Shown here: in pieces, positions 26,599 through 34,510 of the stretch
Position numbering within the stretch: position 1 is the stretch's first letter
How the letters are laid out: each line of letters opens with the position of its first letter
Source: Chloroflexota bacterium
Lineage (GTDB): Bacteria; Chloroflexota; Anaerolineae; Aggregatilineales; Phototrophicaceae
DNA length: 44,161 nucleotides
NCBI GenBank assembly: GCA_026706455.1
Contig: JAPOYS010000160.1
Location: forward strand, 1 to 44,161
Direction: 5' to 3'
Made by a program: the position numbers and the translations under genes
Notes under the pieces: generated by a model
Seen by the model: only the letters and a program-made list of their open reading frames with translations
Databases searched by the model: none
What the model was told of the DNA's origin: nothing

Positions 26599-26644
26599 CG
26601 TTGGTGGCGCCTTGCCGATATCATGCCAAACCAATCATGCCCGC

Positions 26645-26707
26645 CTAATGGAAGGTGAGAATACAACAACAGCATGGGGCCGCGCCGCGCTCTTTTGGTT
26701 TACGCAT
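26645..26707 (-). CDS. Polycysteine leader peptide, candidate cysteine-sensing attenuator ORF
   Basis: A 20-codon ORF reading [20 protein letters not shown], with codons 12-15 (26674-26663) being TGC TGT TGT TGT. No Shine-Dalgarno precedes the ATG. Instead TAACTT lies 6 nt upstream and TTGAAA 17 bp before that, so the transcript may begin at the ATG itself. The stop codon is immediately followed by the segment (26644-26629) that can pair with the terminator's 5' arm. A ribosome reaching the stop would hide that segment and allow termination; one stalled at the Cys codons would leave it free. From memory, polycysteine leaderless ORFs act as cysteine attenuators before sulfur genes, including a thiosulfate sulfurtransferase, in mycobacteria. 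The function here is inference. Confidence 0.65.
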   Translation of the reverse strand: MRKPKERGAAPCCCCILTFH

Positions 26708-26713
26708 GACAGT

Positions 26714-26742
26714 AAGTTACCACAGCAAGCAGGAGATTTCAA
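26714..26742 (-). promoter_or_regulatory. Promoter for the polycysteine leader and rhodanese-sufE operon
   Basis: On the minus strand TTGAAA (26742-26737) and TAACTT (26719-26714) are separated by exactly 17 bp. The -35 matches consensus at five of six positions; the -10 keeps the key T, A and final T. Its distance of 6 bp from the leader ATG predicts a leaderless start. It lies wholly in the gap after the upstream gene's stop at 26761. Confidence 0.5.
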
Positions 26743-26760
26743 GCATGGAGCAGTTGTCCA

Positions 26761-27165
26761 TCATACGTCGCTTGGGAATTTCGGAAAATCCAGCGACGCG
26801 CTGAGCCCATCCAGGCAGAGCAGACAGTCTCGCAGCTTGAGCGAAAGGTGCAGGTCGGCCGGCACAACAATTTCAAACTGGCCGCGACCAAATGTGCCGA
26901 TGAGCGGTTTGCGTCTGGCGACGATGTAGACGCCGGCAAGATCCTGGTCGGTCACCAACTGCCAGCCAAAGCCCGCTTGCAACTCGATTCGGGCTTGCAC
27001 CTCGCGCTGATCATGCGCGGAAAGGCGAATGTCGGCATGTTCCGCTTCCAGATAGAGTGTTGTTCGCGCTGCCGCCTCCCAGCGAAAGCGACGGGATTCA
27101 ATGGCGAGGTCGCGCGCCGCGCCCACGAGCTTGAGCGCTTTCCAAAGGTTGCCCATCAATCGCAT
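26761..27165 (-). CDS. Hypothetical protein, translationally coupled to the aminotransferase gene
   Basis: 134 residues, no signal peptide or membrane segment, and no family I can name. The sequence alternates short beta-type stretches (TTLYLEAEHADIRLSAHD, GQFEIVVPADLHLSLKLRD), loosely like the beta-solenoid DUF4097 type adhesin-like proteins. That similarity is only suggestive. Its ATG shares a base with the TAA of the preceding aminotransferase gene (TAATG), a classic coupling arrangement, which supports it as a real gene and fixes the start. There is no obvious terminator directly after it. Confidence 0.6.
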   Translation of the reverse strand: MRLMGNLWKALKLVGAARDLAIESRRFRWEAAARTTLYLEAEHADIRLSAHDQREVQARIELQAGFGWQLVTDQDLAGVYIVARRKPLIGTFGRGQFEIVVPADLHLSLKLRDCLLCLDGLSASLDFPKFPSDV

Positions 27166-27992
27166 TAGAGTTCTTCCAGATGGGCCGCTACCCAGCCCTG
27201 ATACGCTTTGCGAAGAGCCAAGGTGATGGGACCGACGCGTCCGTCGCCGACCGGCTTCCCGTCGAGCTCGACCACCGGGATGAGTCCGCGGCTGCTGCTC
27301 GAAAGGAAGACTTCGTCGAATCGATCGAAGTCGGACATATTTGCCGGTTGCCTGCGCAGCGGGACGATCGCCTCGCAGATGGCGAATACAATCATCCGCG
27401 ACACACCCGCCAGTACGCCGCTGGCGGCGGTGTAAAGCTCTCGCCCAATCATGGCGTAAACATTGCTTGACATGCCTTCCAGCAGGTTAGCGCTTGAATC
27501 CAGCAGGAACACTTCATAGACGCCGGCGGGCTTCGCAGCCTCCAACGCTTGGCGCTGACGCATCCAGCTGATGGATTTCGAAGCCGGATTCCGACGAACC
27601 GCCTTTGACGTTATGCAGCGCGCGCCATTCCCAATCAATTGCGGGCTTGGCGCTTGAAAGGGCTCGACTGACAGGATTAACTCGTCGGGCGCCGCGGCCG
27701 ACGCCGAGATTCGAAATCTCACATCGCCATAATCCGTTTCGAGGACAAGCTGGCGCAGAGCCGACCGCAATTGAATCCGGTCCAACGACAAGGGGATATC
27801 TTGTCGCCGAGCTGAATCCTCCAGGCGGTCCAAGTGCGCGTCCAGCAGCAAGGTCTGGGTTCGCTTATAGGTATTGCTAACGGTATAGACGCCTTCCCGC
27901 GGTTCATACTGCGCCGCGTCTCGCAAGCTGGTCGCCCGGTAGTCGGCGTCAACGAGGCGCCGGCCCCTAAGGCGTTTAATTGTCGCAGGCAT
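27165..27992 (-). CDS. Class IV PLP-dependent aminotransferase (branched-chain / D-amino acid / ADC lyase fold)
   Basis: 275 residues. Fold-type IV signatures: HLDRLEDSARR near 53-63, the Schiff-base Lys near 139 (NPASKSISWMRQR), LLEGMSSNVYAM for the cofactor phosphate region, and EVFLSSSSRGLIPVVELDG near the C terminus. Which of branched-chain aminotransferase, D-amino acid aminotransferase or aminodeoxychorismate lyase it is cannot be settled by eye. The length and the SSSSRGLIPV loop are compatible with the latter two as well. It lies 12 bp after the barrel-protein gene and overlaps the next gene by one base, so it is the middle gene of a three-gene operon. Confidence 0.85.
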   Translation of the reverse strand: MPATIKRLRGRRLVDADYRATSLRDAAQYEPREGVYTVSNTYKRTQTLLLDAHLDRLEDSARRQDIPLSLDRIQLRSALRQLVLETDYGDVRFRISASAAAPDELILSVEPFQAPSPQLIGNGARCITSKAVRRNPASKSISWMRQRQALEAAKPAGVYEVFLLDSSANLLEGMSSNVYAMIGRELYTAASGVLAGVSRMIVFAICEAIVPLRRQPANMSDFDRFDEVFLSSSSRGLIPVVELDGKPVGDGRVGPITLALRKAYQGWVAAHLEEL

Positions 27993-28004
27993 GATCAGCG
28001 GAGC

Positions 28005-29201
28005 TCAGCGCCGCAGCCACAAATCGCGGAAGGTATCCCACTCAGTTTGGCTCAGCTGCTCGTCGGAATAGATGGCTATACCGGTCAAGAATTTGCGCTC
28101 TTCCGCGTCGAGCCGGCGCAGCCCTTCGATGACGCCGTCCAGCGCTCTCGCCATCGTTTCTATCGCCGGATTATGCGCGGAACTGGCGCCGCTGTAATTG
28201 GGAATGCTGACGACTATATTCGTCGTGGATTCCAATTCCTTGACATAGGTTTCTACGTGATAGGCCACCCAATTGACATAGTCCAGCGCTTCCTGCCGAT
28301 AACTTTGATACAGAAGCAGAACGAGCTCGTCAGCCGAAACCATGACGCGTTTCTTGAAGCTTGTTGACCACATTGTTCCCGGCGCGATCGATTCGAGATG
28401 CTGGAGCCGACGATCGGGCGGCGTCAGATCGGCTGTGACGGCGACTGCGATCGGAACCTCTGCGCCCAAGGTTCCGCGCACCTGCTGAATCAGGCGAATG
28501 AGATCACTGTTGTCGCTGAATAGCGGCTTTACATCGAGCAGTACGCCGTCAAAGCCAAGCTGTGTGACCAGCAGTCGGCTGAAATCGGCGATATTGCTAT
28601 GGATATTGGCGTCGTCTAGGCGATAGCCGTCAGCCGTATCGAGATGCGTCCAAATCTCGATCCAGCCCAAGACTCTCAGATCCTCGTGCTTGCTCTTGAA
28701 GGAAGAGACGAATTCGGCAACGCCTGACCGGGACTCCATGAAACTGGCCTCGCCCTGAAGACCCCCCGACCAACGGTTGTCGATGCCGAGTGAACTCACA
28801 TAGGCGTATGCCGTTCCAATCTGATTTTCCACCAGCCGATCGGTGAACGCTTGAACTTGCCATCGATCAATATCGCCGTAGGTCCACGACTGATCCAGCC
28901 AGACCGCGTTATTGAGCGGCAGAGCCGTCGGGCTGCGGACCAAGAGCGAAGCGATCGCCCCGCCGGCCAAAATCAAGACAGCGGCTGCCGCGCCAACTCG
29001 CAGTCGATTTCTCGGCGCGAGCAAGGCTGAGAGTCGTAGCGCCCGGCGGTGGCCCAGATGTCCGCTCTTATTCGCGCCCAACCCTTGGTCGCTGGCAGCT
29101 GCGCGGAAGCGGCCAAGCGCCGAAGAAACGCTGGCTAGAATCGAAAAAGGTCCTCGCTCGGAAGTCGTACTTTCAGTGCCAGAATCGGGGGACATGGACA
29201 T
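28005..29201 (-). CDS. Membrane-anchored extracytoplasmic protein, possible TIM-barrel glycoside-hydrolase-like fold
   Basis: 398 residues. A basic cytoplasmic N terminus (about 1-70) precedes one membrane helix (about 71-90, VGAAAAVLILAGGAIASLLV). The extracytoplasmic part begins SWTYGDIDRWQVQAFTDRLV and shows a beta-alpha pattern: GTAYAYVSSLG, LRVLGWIEIW, FDGVLLDVKPLFSD, VPIAVAVTADLT, VVSIPNY and FLTGIAIYSDE. DVKP near the end of a strand resembles the putative glycoside-hydrolase barrels where acidic residues close each strand, but I cannot name a family. It is the first gene of an operon with a class IV aminotransferase; no functional link is obvious. Start ATG at 29201, second ATG two codons on. 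Confidence 0.65.
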   Translation of the reverse strand: MSMSPDSGTESTTSERGPFSILASVSSALGRFRAAASDQGLGANKSGHLGHRRALRLSALLAPRNRLRVGAAAAVLILAGGAIASLLVRSPTALPLNNAVWLDQSWTYGDIDRWQVQAFTDRLVENQIGTAYAYVSSLGIDNRWSGGLQGEASFMESRSGVAEFVSSFKSKHEDLRVLGWIEIWTHLDTADGYRLDDANIHSNIADFSRLLVTQLGFDGVLLDVKPLFSDNSDLIRLIQQVRGTLGAEVPIAVAVTADLTPPDRRLQHLESIAPGTMWSTSFKKRVMVSADELVLLLYQSYRQEALDYVNWVAYHVETYVKELESTTNIVVSIPNYSGASSAHNPAIETMARALDGVIEGLRRLDAEERKFLTGIAIYSDEQLSQTEWDTFRDLWLRR

Positions 29202-29240
29202 GCGACATCCGAAGGGTAATCGAAGGCCTGACGCATAGCT

Positions 29241-29249
29241 ATTCTAGCA
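29241..29249 (-). promoter_or_regulatory. Extended -10 promoter element for the barrel-protein operon
   Basis: The minus strand reads TGCTAGAAT, identical to the element before the 35427 gene, about 40 nt before the ATG at 29201. No convincing -35 is visible, as is common for extended -10 promoters. Confidence 0.45.
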
Positions 29250-29289
29250 CAAGACGATCGCCTGGACTTCGGACTGCGCTGAAATCGGT

Positions 29290-29739
29290 TCAGCCGGTTG
29301 CGGCGCCCGCGCTTATTTTGGCGGCCAGCGGCGGCCCCAGTACCAGCAGACCCACGACGAGGGCGACAAAGGCGGCAATGAGGACGGCGCCCGCCGCCAC
29401 ATCCTTGGCCACCTTCGCCATGGGATGAATATCCGGCGTTGCCAAATTAACTGACGCTTCTATCGCCGCGTTGAGAAACTCCGCAATCCAGACGATTCCG
29501 ATCGTGAGGACAAGTGTGGCCCAGTCATCCGTTTCGATGCCCAGCCATAGACCAACGGCTAGGACCGCGAGCGTCGCCGCTAGCAGGATACGCGTGTTTT
29601 TCTGATGAAACAGCATGTAGGCGCAGCCAGATAGGGCGTAGCCGAAGCTGTGGAGACGACTGCTGCTGGTTGTCGCGCTGTATTGAGACGGGTCGATTTG
29701 CGGTGAGCTGCGAAGCTGGCGCCGCTCGCCCTCAGTCAT
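29290..29739 (-). CDS. dgkA: Diacylglycerol kinase / undecaprenol kinase (DgkA family)
   Basis: Small integral membrane lipid kinase, 149 residues with three membrane helices in the C-terminal two thirds. The family core is EFLNAAIEASVNLATPDIHPMAKVAKDVAAGAV (Glu 87, Glu 94, Asp 113). In Gram-positive relatives the substrate is undecaprenol; E. coli uses diacylglycerol. The usual VDL triplet reads VNL here. The ATG at 29739 overlaps the ybeY stop by 8 bp, so translation is coupled. Last gene of the mtaB-yqeY-pgpH-ybeY-dgkA operon, an order known from Firmicutes. Confidence 0.92.
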   Translation of the reverse strand: MTEGERRQLRSSPQIDPSQYSATTSSSRLHSFGYALSGCAYMLFHQKNTRILLAATLAVLAVGLWLGIETDDWATLVLTIGIVWIAEFLNAAIEASVNLATPDIHPMAKVAKDVAAGAVLIAAFVALVVGLLVLGPPLAAKISAGAATG

Positions 29740-30217
29740 TCTCGCTGTTTCCGTAATCTTCAACAACTTGCGAGCTGACGCCGGCTGACAGCAGCGCGCG
29801 CTCTTGCGCTTGCCACATTTCGGCTTTGCCCGCGGGCGACTCATGTTCGTAGCCCACTAGATGCAAGACGCCATGTATAACGAGCAAGCACAAAACGTCG
29901 TCAAGCGGTGTGTTGGCGGCCTGCGCGCGGGCGGCCGCGTAGTCGCGCGCGATTATGACATCGCCGATATACGTTTCGTCTTCTTCGACTCCATCGAGCC
30001 TGGCGCCCGCTGGAAAAGCGAGAACATCTGTTGGCGCATCGGTATGGCGATGCTTTGCATTCAACGCGGCGACCGTCTTGGAATCGGTAATCACGAGGCT
30101 AAGGCTGCCAGCCCGATACTCGGGATGCGCCGCCAGAACTGCCGATGAAGCCCGTTTGAGGCGGGCGACATCCACCGGGTACTGATCGGGATTTTGCAGG
30201 ACGACGCCCTTGCTCAA
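29732..30217 (-). CDS. ybeY: Endoribonuclease YbeY (16S rRNA 3'-end maturation)
   Basis: Cytoplasmic zinc-dependent endoribonuclease involved in 16S rRNA processing and 70S quality control. 161 residues. The three zinc-ligand histidines occur in HGVLHLVGYEH (115, 119, 125). The preceding motif TDVLAFPA and GDVIIARDYA are conserved. The likely start is a TTG overlapping the stop of the upstream HD protein (TTGA), since no ATG is available in the N-terminal part. The partner gene phoH, adjacent in many genomes, is not here. Confidence 0.95.
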   Translation of the reverse strand: MSKGVVLQNPDQYPVDVARLKRASSAVLAAHPEYRAGSLSLVITDSKTVAALNAKHRHTDAPTDVLAFPAGARLDGVEEDETYIGDVIIARDYAAARAQAANTPLDDVLCLLVIHGVLHLVGYEHESPAGKAEMWQAQERALLSAGVSSQVVEDYGNSEND

Positions 30218-32685
30218 GAGGTTGTATCCGCCGCTTTGGGATTCACGTTCTTGCCGGTCGGTTCTGGTGACTTGCTGCCGTTGCGTTTTGGCAGCGGCGG
30301 GACGACAAACAGCGGCTCTTCTTCCTCCATAATCATGGAGGCATCGTCTCCTTCAGCGGTAGCCACCGGCGTCGCGGTTGGCGTCCCATCGATTGCTTCT
30401 GTGGCGCTCACTGGCGAGGCGTCGTCTTCAGGTTGAAGGCCAGCGGCGGTTTCCCCGGCACGGTCGATTGCCTTCTCCTGCTGACGCTCGTTCGCGGCGG
30501 GAATCGATTCAAAAGGCCGGGCGCGCGTGGCAAAGCGCGTTTTGGTTTCAGACATCGCTGCGCTAGGCCCTTGCACGGCTTTGGCGTAATCAATGCGCTG
30601 ATGGAAAAGACCTCGGAAAACATCAATGAAGGTCGCTTCGATTTTTCGCAGGTCATTGAGGGTCAAGGTGGAGTCGTCAAGCTGGCCCGTGTTTCGCTTG
30701 TCTTCAATGATGCCGTGCACAAAATTGCTGATGTCCTGGTTGCTCTGCGGCTTTACCGCCCGTATCGCCGATTCACAGCTGTCCGCCATCATCAGAATGG
30801 CAGTCTCACGGCTCTGCGGAATCGGTCCCGGATACGAGAAATCGGCCGGGTCAACATCATTTTCGTCGCCGGCCATAGCCAGCGCCCGCTGGTGAAAGAC
30901 GAACACCTGCGTCGTACCGTGATGTTCGCGAATGAACTCCCGTATGCGATTGGGCAGATTAAACTTCTTCGCGATCTGATCGCCTTCGATCACGTGGTTG
31001 ATTATGATGTCCGCGCTGCGATACGGGTCATCCAGCGCATCATGCGGATTTTGGATGTGCAGCTGATTCTCGGTAAAGAAAAACGGATTGCTCATCTTGC
31101 CGATGTCGTGATAGAGCGCGGCGACATGCGTCATCTGGGCATCGGCGCCGATCGCGTCCGCCGCTTGCTCGGCCAAATTCGCCACCTGCAGTGAATGCTG
31201 ATAGGTGCCGGGCGCTTCGCGCAGCAGACGCTGCAGGAGGGGCTTGCTCGGCTGGCTCAAATCCATCAGCTTGAATGGCGTCGCCAGGTTTAAGAGCACG
31301 GTAAGCGCGTACATGAGGCCGAAGGCCGTCGTCGGCGCGATCAATGCGCCGCTGAAGAAAGCCTGCATCATGCTCGTCGCGTCACGCCCGTCAATGCCGA
31401 CTTGCAGGGCAAATATCGCCACGACGCTCGCGTTCGCCAAGCCCACAAAAAGACCGGCGATAAAGTAATTGTTCAAGCGACCGGCATTGCGCAGGGTGAG
31501 TATCGCGCTTATATTGCCCGCCGCGATTAAACTGGCGACTTCAAGCGACGGACCGCGGCTGAGCAAGCCGCCCAGAAAGGCAAAACCGATTGCGCCTACG
31601 ATGGCCAGATTGGGACTGCTAATGGCGACATAGACAATCCCGAGCGCGGCCGCCGGCATCAAATAGATATACGAGATCCCAAAGGCGCGCATGGAAGCCA
31701 GGGCGACCAGAAACAGCACCGCGATCAGAAGCAGGTCTTTCTGGCTGTGATATATGAGATGGCTTTCGAAGCGGCTGACGTATAAGCCGAGCAGTACGAC
31801 GACCAAGGCGCTGGCGAGCAGCGCGCGGGCGATTCTCGCGCCGCGGTTGCTGGTGCGCGCGAGCAAGCCAAGTTCTCGCAGCGCTTCCAGCGAAAGACTG
31901 TCTATGGGCTGGTTGCCGGGCGCGACTGTCTGGCCCGCAATAAATTGCCGCTGCTGCGCTTCAATGTTGTCATGCGCCTTCGCCCGATCAATCGCGGTCT
32001 GCTCCGGATTCTCAAAGGTATTCGCGCGGATGACATCGGCCGTGATCAGCGTGACAATTTGGCTCTCTTGCGGCGTCAAGCGCAAGCTGACCTGGGTGGG
32101 CAGTTGCTCGCGCGCTTTCTTCAAATCGGCGGCGCGGATTTCCTCACGCATGACCCGCTCCAAAACCGAGATGATCTCGTTGCGAACTTGCGACCAACTG
32201 TCGTCCGGCAATTGCAGGATGTTGACAATGGCCGCCTCATTCTCATTTAGCTGCAATGATGTGATCGCCTTGATGTCGGCGATCTGTCGATCGAGCGACG
32301 CGTACGAGTCTCCGCGCACATTATCGATATAGTCGAGAATCTTCTCCGTCAGATCGCGCTGTTGGCGCGCCACGTTGGGGTCCGGCGGATAGTACACGGG
32401 CGGCACCTGGCTCAGCGCATTCTCGCGCTCCTGCGCCGTCAGGATCGCGCTGACGAAGGAGCCTTCTTCGCGCGCGATTATGTCCTCCGTCGGCACCGAG
32501 CCGATTGTCAAATTGGCAACGTTGTTGAAGTCGAGAAATATATCATCGAAGGCCACGATCAAGACGCAGCACAGTGCGAAGCCAACCGCGGCGATCAGGA
32601 TTCGCGCAAACTGGAAGCCCTTCCGCGTTTTGCCATGATCAATATGAAAGCGCTCATCGAGCATGTCAGCGAATTGGGAAAACAC
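30214..32685 (-). CDS. pgpH: 7TM-HD family cyclic-di-AMP phosphodiesterase (PgpH-like)
   Basis: Membrane phosphodiesterase; characterised PgpH proteins hydrolyse the second messenger c-di-AMP. 823 residues. An N-terminal membrane helix (about 27-48) is followed by an extracytoplasmic 7TMR-HDED domain (about 55-280) and a seven-helix membrane block (about 285-480). The cytoplasmic HD domain (about 497-650) has the His in HSLQVANLAEQAAD and the HDIG motif in ALYHDIGKM (near 525). The C-terminal 90 residues are a low-complexity acidic/proline extension. The start is GTG, 4 bp after the yqeY stop; a downstream ATG at 32664 is an alternative. The order yqeY-pgpH-ybeY-dgkA matches Firmicutes. Substrate assigned from the family only. 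Confidence 0.9.
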   Translation of the reverse strand: MFSQFADMLDERFHIDHGKTRKGFQFARILIAAVGFALCCVLIVAFDDIFLDFNNVANLTIGSVPTEDIIAREEGSFVSAILTAQERENALSQVPPVYYPPDPNVARQQRDLTEKILDYIDNVRGDSYASLDRQIADIKAITSLQLNENEAAIVNILQLPDDSWSQVRNEIISVLERVMREEIRAADLKKAREQLPTQVSLRLTPQESQIVTLITADVIRANTFENPEQTAIDRAKAHDNIEAQQRQFIAGQTVAPGNQPIDSLSLEALRELGLLARTSNRGARIARALLASALVVVLLGLYVSRFESHLIYHSQKDLLLIAVLFLVALASMRAFGISYIYLMPAAALGIVYVAISSPNLAIVGAIGFAFLGGLLSRGPSLEVASLIAAGNISAILTLRNAGRLNNYFIAGLFVGLANASVVAIFALQVGIDGRDATSMMQAFFSGALIAPTTAFGLMYALTVLLNLATPFKLMDLSQPSKPLLQRLLREAPGTYQHSLQVANLAEQAADAIGADAQMTHVAALYHDIGKMSNPFFFTENQLHIQNPHDALDDPYRSADIIINHVIEGDQIAKKFNLPNRIREFIREHHGTTQVFVFHQRALAMAGDENDVDPADFSYPGPIPQSRETAILMMADSCESAIRAVKPQSNQDISNFVHGIIEDKRNTGQLDDSTLTLNDLRKIEATFIDVFRGLFHQRIDYAKAVQGPSAAMSETKTRFATRARPFESIPAANERQQEKAIDRAGETAAGLQPEDDASPVSATEAIDGTPTATPVATAEGDDASMIMEEEEPLFVVPPLPKRNGSKSPEPTGKNVNPKAADTTS

Positions 32686-32689
32686 CGCG

Positions 32690-33136
32690 CTAACTCAGAA
32701 ACTCTTTCACGATTGCGTTTACCGCTCGGCCATCGGCCAAGCCCTGAACCTTGGGCATGACCGCCCGCATGACAAGCCCCATATCTTTCATCGAGGCGGC
32801 GCCGACCTCGGCTATCGCTGCCTGTATGATTGGCGCCAACTCTTCGCTGGTCAGCTGCCGCGGGAGAAACTCCTCGGTCACGGCAAGCTCGACGCGCTCG
32901 GCGGCGGCCTCGCTGCTACGGCCCGCTCTTTCAAGTTCGCTGATCGTTTCGCGGCGCTTCTTCGCTTCCTTGCGCAGGATATCCCGGATGGCATCGTCAT
33001 CGAGCTCCGACTGCCCGTCGACTTCCGCCTGCTTGATGGCGCTTTGCAACAGACGAATCGCGTTTCGCCGGTCGGCGTCTTTGGCTTTCATCGCGCTCTT
33101 CAACTCTGTTTGCAGTTCGAGTTTCAGCTTTTGCAT
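32690..33136 (-). CDS. yqeY: GatB/YqeY domain protein
   Basis: 148-residue helical protein of the YqeY family, which shares a domain with the tRNA-amidotransferase subunit GatB. It probably binds tRNA or RNA, though no activity is established. Typical features: LKSAMKAKDADRRNAIRLLQSAIKQAEVD, the EFLPRQLTSEEL motif near 95, and the C-terminal ADGRAVNAIVKEFL. Its stop is 4 bp before the pgpH start and its start is 75 bp after mtaB, so it belongs to the same operon. Confidence 0.93.
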   Translation of the reverse strand: MQKLKLELQTELKSAMKAKDADRRNAIRLLQSAIKQAEVDGQSELDDDAIRDILRKEAKKRRETISELERAGRSSEAAAERVELAVTEEFLPRQLTSEELAPIIQAAIAEVGAASMKDMGLVMRAVMPKVQGLADGRAVNAIVKEFLS

Positions 33137-33211
33137 GTCAAGGCGCTTGAGATTGATCTTCTAATTCAGGTTTCGCAGCGCAGGGAATCAAGAAGAATCG
33201 TTCAAATCCTG

Positions 33212-34510
33212 CTAAAACACAGTCGCTTGCGGCGATGCAAGCTCTTTCACTCTACCATGAATCGCGCCGTCAGTATACGCGCCGAGTTGAGTGCGGGTAA
33301 TGACATTCGTCAAGTCGCGCGGATGGACGCTGTTGACGCGCATGTAGTTGTCCGTGTAGCCGGTAATCACGAAACCGGCCGGCGTCGCGCCCTTGACCCG
33401 CTCCCACAAGACCTCTTGCTGGCTGCCGCGGAGCGAGGCGGCGAAGCGCGCTTCCATCTGCTGGGATAGGCTGAGCAAGCGAGCGCTGCGGGCTTTCTTC
33501 GCCTTGCTGTCAACCTGGTTTCGCATTCGGCTGGCCGGCGCGCCCGGTCGGCTGCTATAACGGAATACATGCAGCCCGGCGAATTCCATTTCGCGGATGA
33601 AGCGCTCGGATTGATCAAACTCGCCATCTGTTTCGCCCGGGAAACCTACGATGACATCGGTAGTCAGGCTCAACTCGGGTATGCTTGCGCGAGCCGATTC
33701 GACAATCTGGCGGAATTGCCGCTGGCTGGTATTGCGCCTCATTCGCTTCAAGGTGCGATCGCAGCCGCTCTGTAAGGGCAAGTGCAAATGACGACACAGG
33801 CGGCGATCCTGCCAGAGCGCGAAGAAATCCGGCGACAGATCCCACGGTTCCAGGGACGACAGGCGAATCCGCGGCATATCGGTTTCGCGGAGCAGCGCCT
33901 CGACGAGACGTTTAAGGCTCTCGCCCTCGCCTAGATCCTGGCCATAACTGCCCAAATGAACGCCGGTCAGCACAATCTCCTGATACCCGGAAAGATGCAG
34001 ATAATTCACTTCGCGCAGGACTTCCCGAAGCGGTCGGCTGGTTCCGGCGCCACGCGCGATTGTGGTGACGCAAAAGGTACAGGCTAGGTCACAGCCGTCT
34101 TGCGCTTTGACGAACGCGCGCGTCCGGCCCAGAGGCGCCTGGCGCTCCAGCGGTTCGCGCTCGAAAACGTCGATCGCTTCGCCCGTGATCTGCGAAACCA
34201 GTTGAGCCTTGCCGCCATTGTCGACCACAGTCCCGACGCCAGGAAGCCGCGCGATATCGCCCGGCGCAATCTGCGCGTAGCAGCCGGTTACGGTCGTTTC
34301 GCCGGCTGGGTTGGCGCGGTGAAAATCCCGTATCAACTTTCGGCTGGTCTTGGCCGCTTCACTGGTTACGGCGCAGGTGTTGATGATGAAGTGATCGGCT
34401 TCGGCGGGCCTGTCGACTATCTCGTGGCCCAGCGCGCTGAGCTGCCGCGCCATCGTGTCGATCTCGCTCTGGTTGAGGCGGCAGCCTACCATTCGCAGAT
34501 GCGCTTTCAT
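33212..34510 (-). CDS. mtaB: tRNA (N6-L-threonylcarbamoyladenosine-37) methylthiotransferase
   Basis: Radical SAM enzyme that inserts a methylthio group at C2 of t6A37 in ANN-decoding tRNAs. 432 residues. The N-terminal UPF0004 domain binds the auxiliary cluster through Cys 10, Cys 46 and Cys 77. The radical SAM domain has CDLACTFC (Cys 140, 144, 147), and a C-terminal TRAM-like segment follows from about 365. The EIVLTGVHLGSYG motif and DVIVGFPGETD are typical of MtaB and separate it from MiaB (which has C-N-N-F-C spacing) and RimO. The ATG overlaps the stop of the upstream gene (ATGA), so translation is coupled. Confidence 0.93.
   Translation of the reverse strand: MKAHLRMVGCRLNQSEIDTMARQLSALGHEIVDRPAEADHFIINTCAVTSEAAKTSRKLIRDFHRANPAGETTVTGCYAQIAPGDIARLPGVGTVVDNGGKAQLVSQITGEAIDVFEREPLERQAPLGRTRAFVKAQDGCDLACTFCVTTIARGAGTSRPLREVLREVNYLHLSGYQEIVLTGVHLGSYGQDLGEGESLKRLVEALLRETDMPRIRLSSLEPWDLSPDFFALWQDRRLCRHLHLPLQSGCDRTLKRMRRNTSQRQFRQIVESARASIPELSLTTDVIVGFPGETDGEFDQSERFIREMEFAGLHVFRYSSRPGAPASRMRNQVDSKAKKARSARLLSLSQQMEARFAASLRGSQQEVLWERVKGATPAGFVITGYTDNYMRVNSVHPRDLTNVITRTQLGAYTDGAIHGRVKELASPQATVF

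Noticed and set aside
26612..26929. 105-codon plus-strand open frame over the polycysteine leader region
   Set aside because: No ribosome-binding site, no domain, runs antisense into the small coupled gene; the minus-strand leader, promoter and terminator explain the interval better.
32663..33469. 268-codon plus-strand open frame
   Set aside because: Antisense to yqeY and the 3' end of mtaB, both clearly recognised.
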